Shown: positions 25,448-33,638 of the stretch, piece after piece
Layout: the number at the start of each line of letters is the position of its first letter
Position numbering within the stretch: position 1 is the first letter of the stretch
NCBI RefSeq assembly: GCF_000317535.1
Contig: NC_019757.1
Span: 6,103,501-6,167,500, forward strand
Reading direction: 5' to 3'
From: Cylindrospermum stagnale PCC 7417
Lineage (GTDB): Bacteria; Cyanobacteriota; Cyanobacteriia; Cyanobacteriales; Nostocaceae
Length of the DNA: 64,000 nucleotides
Made by a program: the position numbers and the translations under genes
Notes under the pieces: model-generated
Database searches by the model: none
What the model saw: the letters and a program-made list of their open reading frames with translations, nothing else
Told to the model about the DNA's origin: nothing

Positions 25448-25822
25448 ATGGCTAGAAAGAAATATTTCTCCAATGATGATGACTCCCATCCTATGCAACC
25501 GTCATCAGCAGATATTATCCTGCGGCAGCAACTGGAGTATTCTATTAGTAGATACTTTTATGAAGCTTGCGATCGCACAATTCAAACTCTATTATCTAAT
25601 TGTCGGTGGTATGTCACAACCCGTGCGGGTGTGCTGACGTTGGTAATTGAGTGTCCTGATCAAGTTACTAACTGGCGAGTTTTGCAAAAAATCGTGCCAA
25701 TGGGGACTTTACTCAACGGCATTATCGATAGCGCTAAAATCCGCGTCTGTCCCCCTGAGAGTAACGGGATGCCGTTTGAAATGCGGGTAGATGAACTATC
25801 AGTTTACCGCGATTGGGCATAA
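25448..25822 (+). CDS. 124-aa conserved protein, paralogue of 63054-63428
   Basis: Function not recognised. After a polar N-terminus it has the pattern LEYSISRYFYEACDRTIQ, LLSNCRWYVTT and ECPDQVTNWRVLQKI, and it ends DELSVYRDWA. The protein at 63054-63428 has the same length and the same key residues (ACDR, SNCxWYxTT, CPDxVxxW, AKIRVxPP, YRDW). There are two conserved cysteines, one in ACDR and one in CPD, and a third in SNC. It follows the SagB/ThcOx gene; its paralogue adjoins a luciferase-like flavin monooxygenase, so the family may serve flavin enzymes. That link is inference. Confidence 0.75.
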   Translation: MARKKYFSNDDDSHPMQPSSADIILRQQLEYSISRYFYEACDRTIQTLLSNCRWYVTTRAGVLTLVIECPDQVTNWRVLQKIVPMGTLLNGIIDSAKIRVCPPESNGMPFEMRVDELSVYRDWA

Positions 25823-25836
25823 GGCGATTTTGGATT

Positions 25837-26313
25837 TTAGATTTTAGATTTTGGATTGCTGATAAGTTCGGTTAATTCCTCAAAAACCAAATTAGCAGCA
25901 TGTTCGACAGCAGGACTTAACTCCAATCCAAAACCAAGATTTGCTGCTTCAATGAGGTAAACTGTCACCTCTTGGGGAAAGTCATCTTGAAAGATTTTCC
26001 TCCCGGCAGCTAAAGCATTATCCCAGCGGAAATCATGCAAGTTATAACTAGGTTCTGGCAGTGCCTCTAGTTCTTTACCTGGGACTTTAAATATAGCACC
26101 TGGTTCGGAATTTGTGGCACTAGCATCAATAATAATTAATGTTTTGCTGCCTCTGGCTTGAAACATCACTTCCATGCCGGCTGTGCCACAGTCATAAACG
26201 CGCACGTTGGGGTGAGGATTTTGGGCGATAAATTGCTGTAGGCGTTGGGCAATAATTACGCCTACGGCATCATCATTACGGTTGAGATTACCACAGCCGA
26301 TAATAGTTAGCAT
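25837..26313 (-). CDS. hupW: Uptake hydrogenase maturation protease HupW
   Basis: 158 aa, HyaD/HupD-type endopeptidase that removes the C-terminal peptide of HupL once nickel is inserted. It opens with IIGCGNLNRNDDAVGV, in which the Asp (the GNxxxxDDxxG motif) binds nickel. It has further family features (YDCGTAGMEVMFQARGSKTL, IIIDAS, LHDFRWDNALAAG). The cleavable tail of HupL is visible at 28501-28550. It is convergent with the 124-aa gene and divergent from the SET gene. Confidence 0.9.
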   Translation of the reverse strand: MLTIIGCGNLNRNDDAVGVIIAQRLQQFIAQNPHPNVRVYDCGTAGMEVMFQARGSKTLIIIDASATNSEPGAIFKVPGKELEALPEPSYNLHDFRWDNALAAGRKIFQDDFPQEVTVYLIEAANLGFGLELSPAVEHAANLVFEELTELISNPKSKI

Positions 26314-26475
26314 GGGATTTTTATCAAGTTCAACTCTTAATATTTACGGAACTTTTGTATGGCAGCACTCTGATTAACTATATAGTTACTCTAGCAGTCC
26401 TAAATCCTTGACAAAAATCTAGTTTTATTTCTCTGCATCTGGAGTGTTATTCCCCTAAAATACTCTTCACAAATC

Positions 26476-26844
26476 ATGCTAGTAGTTCGTGATACAGAGG
26501 CTAAAGGTAGAGGTATATTTGCCCATAAGGATTTTGCTAAAGGAGAAGTTATTGAAAAAGCTTGTGTGATTGTTATCCCCAAAGAGCAAGTTAAATTAAT
26601 TACTCATACGGTTTTATTTAATTATTATTTTAATTGGCATGGAGAAAGTGGCGCTATAGCTTTAGGTTTGGCGTCACTTTTTAATCATTCTTATCATCCT
26701 AATGCGCTTTATGTGAAAAATTTTGCTAAAAGGGTGATTGAGGTGATTGCTTATCAGGATATAGCTGAAGGCGAGGAAGTTACTGTCAATTATAATGGTG
26801 TTGTGGATGATGTTACGCCTGTTTGGTTTGATGCGGTGGAATGA
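26476..26844 (+). CDS. SET-domain protein
   Basis: 122 aa, a compact SET domain: VVRDTEAKGRGIFAHKDFAK at the N-terminus, SLFNHSYHPNALYVKN (the NHS cofactor-binding motif) and DIAEGEEVTVNYNG at the end. SET proteins methylate lysines using SAM; bacterial substrates are mostly unknown. It lacks a cysteine-rich post-SET region. It is divergent from hupW. Confidence 0.85.
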   Translation: MLVVRDTEAKGRGIFAHKDFAKGEVIEKACVIVIPKEQVKLITHTVLFNYYFNWHGESGAIALGLASLFNHSYHPNALYVKNFAKRVIEVIAYQDIAEGEEVTVNYNGVVDDVTPVWFDAVE

Positions 26845-26890
26845 GTTTCACGCACTCGTAGCAAAGGCGCAAAGGAAGAGGAAGAAAGCA

Positions 26891-26973
26891 ATTGTAGGTT
26901 GGGCTTACCGTGCGAGAACCCAACATTTACACGTTTATTGTTGGGTTGCGATCTGCTTAACCCAATCTACAAT
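26891..26973. repeat. MITE-like 83-bp inverted-repeat element
   Basis: Its ends, ATTGTAGGTTGGG and CCCAATCTACAAT, are near-perfect inverted repeats (one unpaired position), and an inner pair AACCCAACA/TGTTGGGTT makes a nested hairpin. It lies in the 309-bp gap after the SET gene. There is no coding capacity. Confidence 0.65.
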
Positions 26974-27153
26974 TTTACAATTCTTTAAATGGTGAGGTAC
27001 TTTAATAAGTCAAGTTAATTAGGCTTCTATGTCTAACCAAGAGTTGAGACAGTATTTCCTGAAACATCGGCAAGATAAAGCCGCAGTTTTTTCCAAAACA
27101 TACATTATAAATGTGTACAATAAGAATTGATGTGCAAGCCAAAGCCATAAATC

Positions 27154-27450
27154 ATGCATCGCCGGATTAACATCACCTTGCCAGAAGAGACGATTAAACT
27201 AATTGATCAAGTTATCGAAAAAGGCGAATCTCCAGAGGAGACACTAGACGATGGCGCGGAAACGCCCGCTGAAAGTGTACGCAGTCGATTTATTAATGAA
27301 GCAGTACAATACTATATTAATGAGAAAGCCTTAGCCCGCGTTAGAGAACAGTTGAAACAAGGCGCTATCCAACGTGCAGAACGTGATTTGGGGTTGGTTG
27401 AAGAGTGGTTTGATTTGGAAGAAGAAGCGTGTCAGATAAACGAAAAATAA
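27154..27450 (+). CDS. Antitoxin, ribbon-helix-helix type (MazE-like)
   Basis: 98 aa. It begins MHRRINITLPEETIKLIDQV, the beta strand and first helix of ribbon-helix-helix proteins. SRFINEAVQYYINEKAL gives the second helix, and a long acidic helical tail follows. It is the expected antitoxin for the MazF-like toxin encoded by the overlapping downstream gene. It appears intact while the toxin does not. Confidence 0.8.
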   Translation: MHRRINITLPEETIKLIDQVIEKGESPEETLDDGAETPAESVRSRFINEAVQYYINEKALARVREQLKQGAIQRAERDLGLVEEWFDLEEEACQINEK

Positions 27451-27800
27451 TTTACCCTAAACGTGGCTAAGTGTATTTGGTCAATTTCGATCCAACTGTT
27501 GGGGCAGAAATTAAAAAGACACGTCCAGCTTTAATCTTACAAAACGATGTTTCTAACCAGCACAGTCCTATAACTGTTGTCGCTGCTATCACCTCCCAGT
27601 TTACAGAACCTTTGTATCCCACAGAAGTGCTGATTAAAGTACCAGAAGGGGGTTTACAGATAGATTCGGTGGTACTCCTCAATCAAATTCGTTCAATTGA
27701 CAGGTAAAGACTAATAAAACGTCTGGGAATTTTACCTCCAGCAATAATGGAACAGGTAGATAAAGCTATTCAGATAAGTCTTGGTTTGGTGAACCTTTGA
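27429..27800 (+). pseudogene. MazF/PemK-type toxin gene with two nonsense codons
   Basis: A frame starting at GTG 27429, inside the antitoxin 3' end, reads MSDKRKIIYPKRG, then TAA (27468-27470), then VYLVNFDPTVGAEIKKTRPA and onward to SIDR, then TAA (27705-27707), then RLIKRLGILPPAIMEQVDKA to a final TGA at 27798-27800. Both stops sit where the family has a sense codon, probably a GAA or similar and a CAA. MazF toxins cut RNA. The middle open part (27471-27707) could still be translated from a GTG but would lack both ends. Confidence 0.85.
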
Positions 27801-27894
27801 GGAAGTTTGCAATTGTAAAATATACATCTCCCAAAGCCTCTAAAATAGTGTTCCCAGCCGGAGGCTAGGAACGAGGGAATTTAGAATTAGAAAT

Positions 27895-28317
27895 CTAGAA
27901 GGTTACGCCGTGTTTGGTGGCAATTTCTACTAGTTTTTCACACTGGTGTTGTCCGGCTTTTGTTAATATCTCTTCTGCTTGTTCTGGTGTGCTGCCGTCT
28001 TTGGGAATTAAGTATTTGACGTAAAGTGATACAAAATCAACTAGGGCTGCTAAACCAGATAAATTGTGTTTGTCTGATTGCTGTCCGGCGATAACTGCAA
28101 CTAAACCAGCTTTGATGGGGTCTGGTTTGACTTTCATGAATTGATCTATGAGTTTGGGGATGTATTCGCTTGGGGGTAAGTTATCTAATTTGGTTTTATC
28201 TGGTGTTAGTTTACATCCGGCGGCTGTTGCTTGATCTAATACACACCATTCTGTAAATTCTTGTAGTGCTGCTTCGGGTAGGAGTGGAAGATGTTTGTGT
28301 AGTTCTAAATCGGACAC
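27895..28317 (-). CDS. Hypothetical protein downstream of hupL
   Basis: 140 aa, not recognised. It is helical and soluble: LLPEAALQEFTEWCVLDQAT, PSEYIPKLIDQFMKVKP, ALVDFVSLYVKYLIPKDG. There are three cysteines and no metal motif. It is on the same strand as hupL and 183 bp downstream of its stop, so it may be carried on the hupSL transcript after excision. A hydrogenase-related role is possible but unproven. Confidence 0.65.
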   Translation of the reverse strand: MSDLELHKHLPLLPEAALQEFTEWCVLDQATAAGCKLTPDKTKLDNLPPSEYIPKLIDQFMKVKPDPIKAGLVAVIAGQQSDKHNLSGLAALVDFVSLYVKYLIPKDGSTPEQAEEILTKAGQHQCEKLVEIATKHGVTF

Positions 28318-28404
28318 TAGTTTACCTTATAAATGTTAGTTTTTTTGGAGCGCGTTAACAGCGTAGCTTACTGTTTCTGTTCGTTTTGTAATGGAACTGA
28401 CAGT

Positions 28405-28495
28405 TAAGAGAAACGAACCGCAGAGGCGCAGAGGACGCAGAGAAAGAGGAAACTAAGAGAGTTTTTGCGTTTTTCTCTGCGTCTTTGCGCGAAAC
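28405..28495. repeat. Dispersed repeat with inverted arms behind hupL
   Basis: Begins with a CGAACCGCAGAGGCGCAGAG repeat also found near 11360, 41762, 45655 and 48375. Its GACGCAGAGAAA arm pairs with TTTCTCTGCGTC at about 28473-28484, giving a stem that could end hupL transcripts. Confidence 0.55.
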
Positions 28496-28500
28496 ATCAT

Positions 28501-29601
28501 TTAAGCTGTGCGAAAACGGGCTAGTTCTTCGCCTGTTTTGGCGTCGTGGGCGTGAACTGTGCAAACTAAGCAGGAGTCGAACGATCGCGCAACGTGTCCT
28601 ACTTCTACAGGATCGGCGGAGTCGTGGATGGGTGTGCCGATTAAGGCTTGTTCTAGGGGTCCGCGTGTTTCTTGGCTGTCACGGGGGCCGAGGTTCCAGG
28701 TGCTGGGGGCGATAACTTGGTAGTTTTTGATTTTACCGCCTTCTATTTCTACCCAGTGGGATAGGGAACCCCGCGCTGCTTCGGTTGCACCCCATCCGCG
28801 TCCATCTTTTTCTTTGGGTTTGATGTACCAGGGGTCGTTTAATTTGAATTCGCGTAGGCAATGTTCGGCTTGACGATATAATTTGACAAGTTCGTGAACT
28901 CGTGCTAGTTGCCGGACATGAATGTTTGCACCGCGCATTTTTTTGAAGACGTCGAGAATAAAGCCGTCTTGGTGTTGCCAAGATTCGCCATGTTTACCAC
29001 CGGCGACTAGTTGACGGGCTAAGGCACCTGCTTCTAAACGTCCGAAGTCTTGGTGGAGTACTGCGCTTGACCAGGAATAGGCACCGCTGAAGTCTTTGGC
29101 GTTGTTGGCGGTGGGTTTGGTGGTGCGATCGCTTGGATGAATATCCTCGTTGCCTTCATCATACCAAGAGCGGGTTGTGTTCTCGCGGACAAAAGCCTGA
29201 TCCATCAAGGTGTGTGTGTCTGCAACACTGTCATACACACCACTTTTCATAATTAACGCCGCATTTCGACCTTCAATAGTTGGTTTTTGATATTTATCTT
29301 CGTGTGGCAAATATCCCCAAGTCACATATTTACCAACACCAACGCCATATCTATCTAAACCGATATCTAAACCCATGCGCCAATAAAAACCTAAATCTGA
29401 TTCTCGGTGATTTTTGTCTTCATCTAACCAATCCCGAAAATCATCATAAGTTTGGATTTGTTCATAACGTTCTAAAGAACAACCCAACCAAACAGGTTCT
29501 AACCAATTGGTGCGGAAATATTCGAGAAGTGCCCAAGCGCGGGTAATGTCTGTTAGGGTGGGGGCGCACATCACACCACCAGGCACCATATAACTGCTAT
29601 G
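28501..29601 (-). CDS. hupL: hupL 3' exon (uptake hydrogenase large subunit)
   Basis: C-terminal two thirds of the [NiFe] uptake hydrogenase large subunit. It reads YMVPGGVMCAPTLTDI right after the core repeat and ends with the nickel motif FDSCLVCTVH followed by AHDAKTGEELARFRTA, the tail HupW should cut off. The motif has Ser where many [NiFe] enzymes have Pro (D-P-C). The exon joins to the 5' exon at 36409-36919: 511 plus 1085 bases give exactly 532 codons including the stop. Without excision this part has no proper start. Confidence 0.95.
   Translation of the reverse strand, partial: HSSYMVPGGVMCAPTLTDITRAWALLEYFRTNWLEPVWLGCSLERYEQIQTYDDFRDWLDEDKNHRESDLGFYWRMGLDIGLDRYGVGVGKYVTWGYLPHEDKYQKPTIEGRNAALIMKSGVYDSVADTHTLMDQAFVRENTTRSWYDEGNEDIHPSDRTTKPTANNAKDFSGAYSWSSAVLHQDFGRLEAGALARQLVAGGKHGESWQHQDGFILDVFKKMRGANIHVRQLARVHELVKLYRQAEHCLREFKLNDPWYIKPKEKDGRGWGATEAARGSLSHWVEIEGGKIKNYQVIAPSTWNLGPRDSQETRGPLEQALIGTPIHDSADPVEVGHVARSFDSCLVCTVHAHDAKTGEELARFRTA
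29586..29601 (-). repeat. Core site of the hupL element (3' exon side)
   Basis: The minus strand reads CATAGCAGTTATATGG. The other copy (36409-36424) reads CACAGCAGTTATATGG, which is the 16-bp core known from Anabaena PCC 7120. There is one mismatch; 13 bp are continuous and identical. Confidence 0.9.
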
Positions 29602-29717
29602 GCAACTGGTTATATACTGAAAATGTTCATGAGTAACTTGTTGTGTAAAGGAATTTTGCTCAACAATAACATTTTATTTTCACCATTTCAGTTTATAAAT
29701 AAGGGAATATTTAGGGA

Positions 29718-31184
29718 ATGAGCGGACAAAATCAAAACCAGGGTAATTGCGAGGGGACATATTCCACATCTACAGATGAATATGCAAATGCAGACTCAAC
29801 CGACTGGTTCGCAGATATGTTTGCAGATTTTGAGCCGCAGAACACTACAGACGGTAGCTATAGAGGAACAATGGCGAAAATAAAAGCAACAGAATTACAG
29901 TATCAAGAAGTTTTTCAGCAGAAGTTTGTCGAAGCTAATACTAATTTAAAAAGGGATAGAATTAGAGTTACTATTAAACAAACTGGCAATTCTCTCCAGT
30001 TAAGGGCTACCCTACCGTTAAAACCAGGCGATTGCAGTTTGGGTAAGGAAAAAAAGCAATATGATTTGTCTCTAGGGATACCAGCAAATTTAGAAGGACT
30101 GAAAACCGCCATCGAGGAAAGTTACGAGTTGGGTAAATTAATTGCTCGTCATACCTTCGAGTGGAATGAGAAGTATTTAGGAATTAAGTCTAGAGAGAAG
30201 CAAGAGATAAAAAATATTGGTGAATTATTAGATACATTTGATGAAAAATATTATCAAACCCGCCAGAAAACCATAACCAGTCAAAATACTTTTGCTAACT
30301 ATATATCTGTTATTAAAAGAAACTTTCCTTCAACAACTTTAGCAACAAAAAATCATCTTGAAGAAATTATTAATTCATTTCAGGGAAATAAAAAAAATGA
30401 ATTAATTGCGGTAACTTCTGTTTTTATTAAAACTTTTCAGTTGGGATTTATACTTGATGTGACGCGGGATCATGTCACTCCTGCTCATCGAGAAATACCT
30501 GACAATGATAAAATAATATCTGCTTTTGACCTCTTTGAAAAATTCGCCCTCAATCGCAAAAATACAAATATCACTGATGAAATAGACACCTGGGAAATGT
30601 GGCGTTGGGTATATGGAATGTTGGCGACTTTTGGGTTAAGACCAAGGGAATTATTTGTGGAACCAGATATTAATTGGTGGATGTCTCCCCAAAATATAGA
30701 TCATACTTGGAAGGTCAATAAAAATACCAAAACTGGATATCGAGAAGTTATCCCTTTTGTTCCTGAATGGATAGAATTATTTGATTTACAAAATCCCAAA
30801 CCATTAAAGATTTTAGAAAAAAAGGTGACAAAAATTGCATCTGTGCAAAATATTAATTGGATGCGGAGAGATATATCCAGATGGTTTAGAAAGGTGGGAA
30901 TTGAGTTTCAACCCTACGATTTGCGTCATGCTTGCGCGATTCGAGCGCATCTTCAAGGAATACCCATCAAAGCCGCAGCAGACAATTTAGGTCATACTGT
31001 TGATGAACACACAAAAACCTATCAAAGATGGTTTGGGATTGAAAACCGGAAAAAAGCCTTTGGTGAGGTAATTAGTCAAAAGTCATTAATTGAGTTACAG
31101 AAAAATGAAATATTGGCGCTACGGACGGAGAATGAAAGGTTGAAATTGGAAGTTGAAAAGTTGAAATTCTCGGAAAATGTTTAG
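29718..31184 (+). CDS. xisC: XisC-type tyrosine recombinase of the hupL element
   Basis: 488 aa. XisC removes the hupL element during heterocyst differentiation. The catalytic set is visible: Arg in TFGLRPREL (308/310), Lys in NTKTGYRE (338), Tyr replacing His in QPYDLRHAC (Tyr 400, Arg 403), His in NLGHTV (426) and the nucleophile Tyr in TYQRWF (435). The acidic N-terminal 50 residues are absent from the XisA at 11500-12801. A coiled coil ends the protein. ATG 29718 follows TTTAGGGA; an ATG 51 codons later (MAKIKATELQ) is an alternative. Confidence 0.93.
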   Translation: MSGQNQNQGNCEGTYSTSTDEYANADSTDWFADMFADFEPQNTTDGSYRGTMAKIKATELQYQEVFQQKFVEANTNLKRDRIRVTIKQTGNSLQLRATLPLKPGDCSLGKEKKQYDLSLGIPANLEGLKTAIEESYELGKLIARHTFEWNEKYLGIKSREKQEIKNIGELLDTFDEKYYQTRQKTITSQNTFANYISVIKRNFPSTTLATKNHLEEIINSFQGNKKNELIAVTSVFIKTFQLGFILDVTRDHVTPAHREIPDNDKIISAFDLFEKFALNRKNTNITDEIDTWEMWRWVYGMLATFGLRPRELFVEPDINWWMSPQNIDHTWKVNKNTKTGYREVIPFVPEWIELFDLQNPKPLKILEKKVTKIASVQNINWMRRDISRWFRKVGIEFQPYDLRHACAIRAHLQGIPIKAAADNLGHTVDEHTKTYQRWFGIENRKKAFGEVISQKSLIELQKNEILALRTENERLKLEVEKLKFSENV

Positions 31185-31248
31185 CAATCCAGAGGACTAC
31201 GGACAGCTTTTCCGCTCCGGTAGCATAAATAATTGTCAAGCTATCAGT

Positions 31249-31333
31249 GTATAACAAATTATTGGAGCGAACAAATATGATATTTTGGGTTTGAATTAGG
31301 GGTGATCGCTTGCCGCTCAATTCAGCCGTTATA
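31249..31333 (+). repeat. attC-like site A
   Basis: The outer boxes GTATAAC (31249-31255) and GTTATAC (31327-31333) are exact inverse complements. Inside them are 5-base spacers and a second imperfect pair (ATTGGAGCG and CGCTCAATT). This is the R''-L''-L'-R' plan of integron attC sites. It lies 65 bp behind xisC and just before the HNH gene, and is homologous to site B at 34181-34287. Confidence 0.55.
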
Positions 31334-31360
31334 CCGCAACGTGCGTACACTCAAAATCTG

Positions 31361-32305
31361 ATGATTAAAATTCAAACTTCGGGACAGAAACCAGAATCGG
31401 TAAGTATTTCGACTGAAGAGTCATTAAGTATTTCGACTGAAAAGTCATTGCTTATAGCGGCTTGGGCATATGGGCTTAAAGAAAACGAATCAATTCATAG
31501 GTTTTCTTTGTTTGCTTTCGTGCAATCTCATATCAAAGACGCACCGGAAGAAAACTTGCAAGGATTCATTGAAAAAGATTCATCAAACTGGACTGGCATT
31601 AGAAAAGGCAATTACAAATTAACATCTCTTGCTTTTAAACAGATACTTGATCTTGATTTTGATACTCCCAAGGTTATTTTGCCTAAAAATATTTTGTATA
31701 CATTCAAACGTCAAATTGAAAATTCGGAAATTAGTGTTACTGTCGATACTGTCAAGAGAAAATATATTGTTAAACAAGACAATTGTTCACGAAAAGCGGT
31801 TGATGTTGTAGAGTATCTTAAAATAAAAAAATTTGATATTCCTACAAAGGACACTTCAAAGCCTAGAAAAGTATTTAATTGGATATTATCGGGTGACTAC
31901 CATTGGACAATCGACACAACAATTGAGGAAACGATTTCTTTGGAAGTTATTGAAAGATTTAAAGATTTAGATGAAGAAGAAGTTTTCTCTGAAGGGAAGG
32001 AGAAGTATAGCGTTCACAAGTCAAAAGAGAGAAATCAAAAACTTGTCGCTAGAAAAAAGCAAGAAGCGTTATCAGTAAACCCAAATCTGCCTTGTGAGAT
32101 ATGCAAATTCTCTTTTAAGGAACGGTATGGGGAACTTGGAGACAAATTTATAGAAGCCCATCACATTTTTCCTATTTCGGAATTGACTGAAGCAACAGAA
32201 ACGAAATTAGAAGACTTAATTTTGGTATGTTCTAATTGTCATAAGATGATACATCGCACAAGACCTTGGTTAACGAAAGAAGAAATAAAAAGGTTTCTAA
32301 AATAA
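31361..32305 (+). CDS. HNH endonuclease
   Basis: 314 aa from ATG 31361 (MIKIQTSGQKPESVSI); the frame is open further upstream but that part overlaps the attC-like site. The C-terminus is an HNH domain with zinc cysteines: CEICKFSF, EAHHIFPISE and LVCSNCHKMIH. The 250-residue N-terminal part is unassigned and could recognise DNA, as in McrA-type modification-dependent nucleases. A 13-bp inverted repeat flanks the gene (31327-31339 and 32314-32326). It is cargo of the hupL element and may be a defence nuclease. Confidence 0.82.
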   Translation: MIKIQTSGQKPESVSISTEESLSISTEKSLLIAAWAYGLKENESIHRFSLFAFVQSHIKDAPEENLQGFIEKDSSNWTGIRKGNYKLTSLAFKQILDLDFDTPKVILPKNILYTFKRQIENSEISVTVDTVKRKYIVKQDNCSRKAVDVVEYLKIKKFDIPTKDTSKPRKVFNWILSGDYHWTIDTTIEETISLEVIERFKDLDEEEVFSEGKEKYSVHKSKERNQKLVARKKQEALSVNPNLPCEICKFSFKERYGELGDKFIEAHHIFPISELTEATETKLEDLILVCSNCHKMIHRTRPWLTKEEIKRFLK

Positions 32306-32520
32306 ATGGGTTGCGGTATAACCAGTCACTCAACCTGACGTTGCAACCGCTCGCGCACCGTTAAACATCTTTGAGAAAAGCGATAGCGCAAGCGCTGACT
32401 TGTCAGTTCGCTAATCTTGTAGGGTGCATTACATTTCATTAATGTACTTTTTTGATGCTTATTATTTGTGCGATACGCTTTTTTGATAAACTATAATCAG
32501 GGAAAGAGCAAGATGAGATC
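32306..32520. other. Spacer with inverted-repeat end and 27-bp repeat
   Basis: Holds GTTGCGGTATAAC (32314-32326), the inverse of a sequence ahead of the HNH gene, a possible degenerate attC end (GTTAAAC near 32360), and the 27-bp repeat at 32392-32418. Confidence 0.4.
32392..32418 (+). repeat. 27-bp repeat, copy 1 of 3
   Basis: GCGCTGACTTGTCAGTTCGC followed by TAATCTT. It contains the small hairpin CTGAC/GTCAG. Identical copies are at 33466-33492 and 35508-35534, same orientation, all inside the hupL element. Confidence 0.85.
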
Positions 32521-32739
32521 ATGAACTTAGATACAATTCAACAAGATATTGCGTCTCTTCCTCCCGATGCACAACTAATCATAGTGGAACTCGTAGAAGT
32601 CCTGAAAAAACGCTACCTTTTGAATCAACCCGAATCTTCAGAAAATTCCTCGCAAGACTGGTCAGACTTTATCGGTTGCATAGAAGCTGAAACAGACCTC
32701 TCTAAAAACTATAAAAACTACTTGTTTAAGGTAATATGA
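32521..32739 (+). CDS. Small DUF2281-like (antitoxin-type) protein
   Basis: 72 aa. The N-terminus MNLDTIQQDIASLPPDAQLI, then VELVEVLKKRY, matches the short helical start of DUF2281/VapB-like antitoxins common in cyanobacteria; the C-terminal part (SSQDWSDFIGCIEAETDLSK) is also typical. No PIN or other toxin follows directly; the next gene encodes a DUF5674 protein. It may be an orphan antitoxin or act with that neighbour. Confidence 0.6.
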   Translation: MNLDTIQQDIASLPPDAQLIIVELVEVLKKRYLLNQPESSENSSQDWSDFIGCIEAETDLSKNYKNYLFKVI

Positions 32740-32756
32740 GAGACTAATTTAATAAA

Positions 32757-33110
32757 TTGATTCGTATTTTACCCTTGATAATTCATATTTTACAAGAACC
32801 TGCAACACCTAGCCAAATCAACGAGATGCTTCAAGCCAATCGTTTTTATATTAAAACAGCCGTAGATATACGTCATCAAATTTTGGCAGGTGGAGGTGAA
32901 ATGCACTCGGACTGCGAAACTATTTTACTTGAAAATGGAAGTCAACAGCAGGATATTTGGGGTGCGAGTTGGAATCCTATTTCTCAAGAAATTTTTTATG
33001 AATCAATGGTAAATCTCCGTCCGCGTCAAAATAGAGCGATGGAGATTTTAGATCCAGCAATTAGGGAACAGGTCAAACAAATCATCCACAAGTTATTAGG
33101 AGGCTTATGA
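32757..33110 (+). CDS. DUF5674 family protein
   Basis: 117 aa from TTG 32757. The core fits DUF5674: KTAVDIRHQILAGGGEMHSD, CETILLENGSQQQDIWGAS and YESMVNLRPRQNRAMEILD. The function of the family is unknown; conserved Asp, His and Glu (GGGEMHSDCE) could form a small active site. It sits 17 bp after the antitoxin-like gene, and its stop overlaps the next start by four bases, so the three genes look like one operon, possibly a toxin-antitoxin-like unit. Confidence 0.75.
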   Translation: MIRILPLIIHILQEPATPSQINEMLQANRFYIKTAVDIRHQILAGGGEMHSDCETILLENGSQQQDIWGASWNPISQEIFYESMVNLRPRQNRAMEILDPAIREQVKQIIHKLLGGL

Positions 33111-33454
33111 ATAACTGGACTGTAGAACAAATTGCCTTTCGGTGCGATCGCCTTTCTGTACGTCTTGAACGATTGGCACAGAACTTTCTGCAAATGGCAT
33201 CTCTCAGTTTGGATGGCGTTAATGGGGAAGCGGTACTTGGGATTGTTAGAGAAAGTAAAGTATTTTTAGAACTGACAGCGATTGATTTAGATGTGGACAG
33301 TGCCTTTGAACTGGCTCAAATGCAACGTCAATTGTCTCGATGGCATATTCATTGGTGGTCAACTTGGGCAAGTGATTCTAGTCGTCTGGAAATTTCAAAT
33401 TTGTCTCAAACCTGGGTAAATCGAATTAGGGAGATGGCAGGAGTTCTGGTTTAA
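33107..33454 (+). CDS. Hypothetical helical protein
   Basis: 115 aa, not recognised. It is fully helical: VEQIAFRCDRLSVRLERLAQ, ESKVFLELTAIDLDVDSAF, RWHIHWWSTWASDSS. The ATG overlaps the DUF5674 stop (ATGA). No membrane helix. Coupling to DUF5674 suggests that the two products interact. Confidence 0.65.
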   Translation: MNNWTVEQIAFRCDRLSVRLERLAQNFLQMASLSLDGVNGEAVLGIVRESKVFLELTAIDLDVDSAFELAQMQRQLSRWHIHWWSTWASDSSRLEISNLSQTWVNRIREMAGVLV

Positions 33455-33465
33455 GCTTTTTAAGA

Positions 33466-33492
33466 GCGCTGACTTGTCAGTTCGCTAATCTT
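33466..33492 (+). repeat. 27-bp repeat, copy 2 of 3
   Basis: Identical to 32392-32418; begins 12 bp after the stop of the 115-aa gene. Confidence 0.85.
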
Positions 33493-33638
33493 CTTAGTAT
33501 GATCATTGGTGACAAATTAAAGTCATACCCGTTTTAACATAAGTAATAATACGGTTTAACATTTAAGTATTTATCTGGAAAATTCTGTATAATTAGGTGG
33601 ATATTATTGTATATTGAACTTTAGGTACTTAAATTCCG

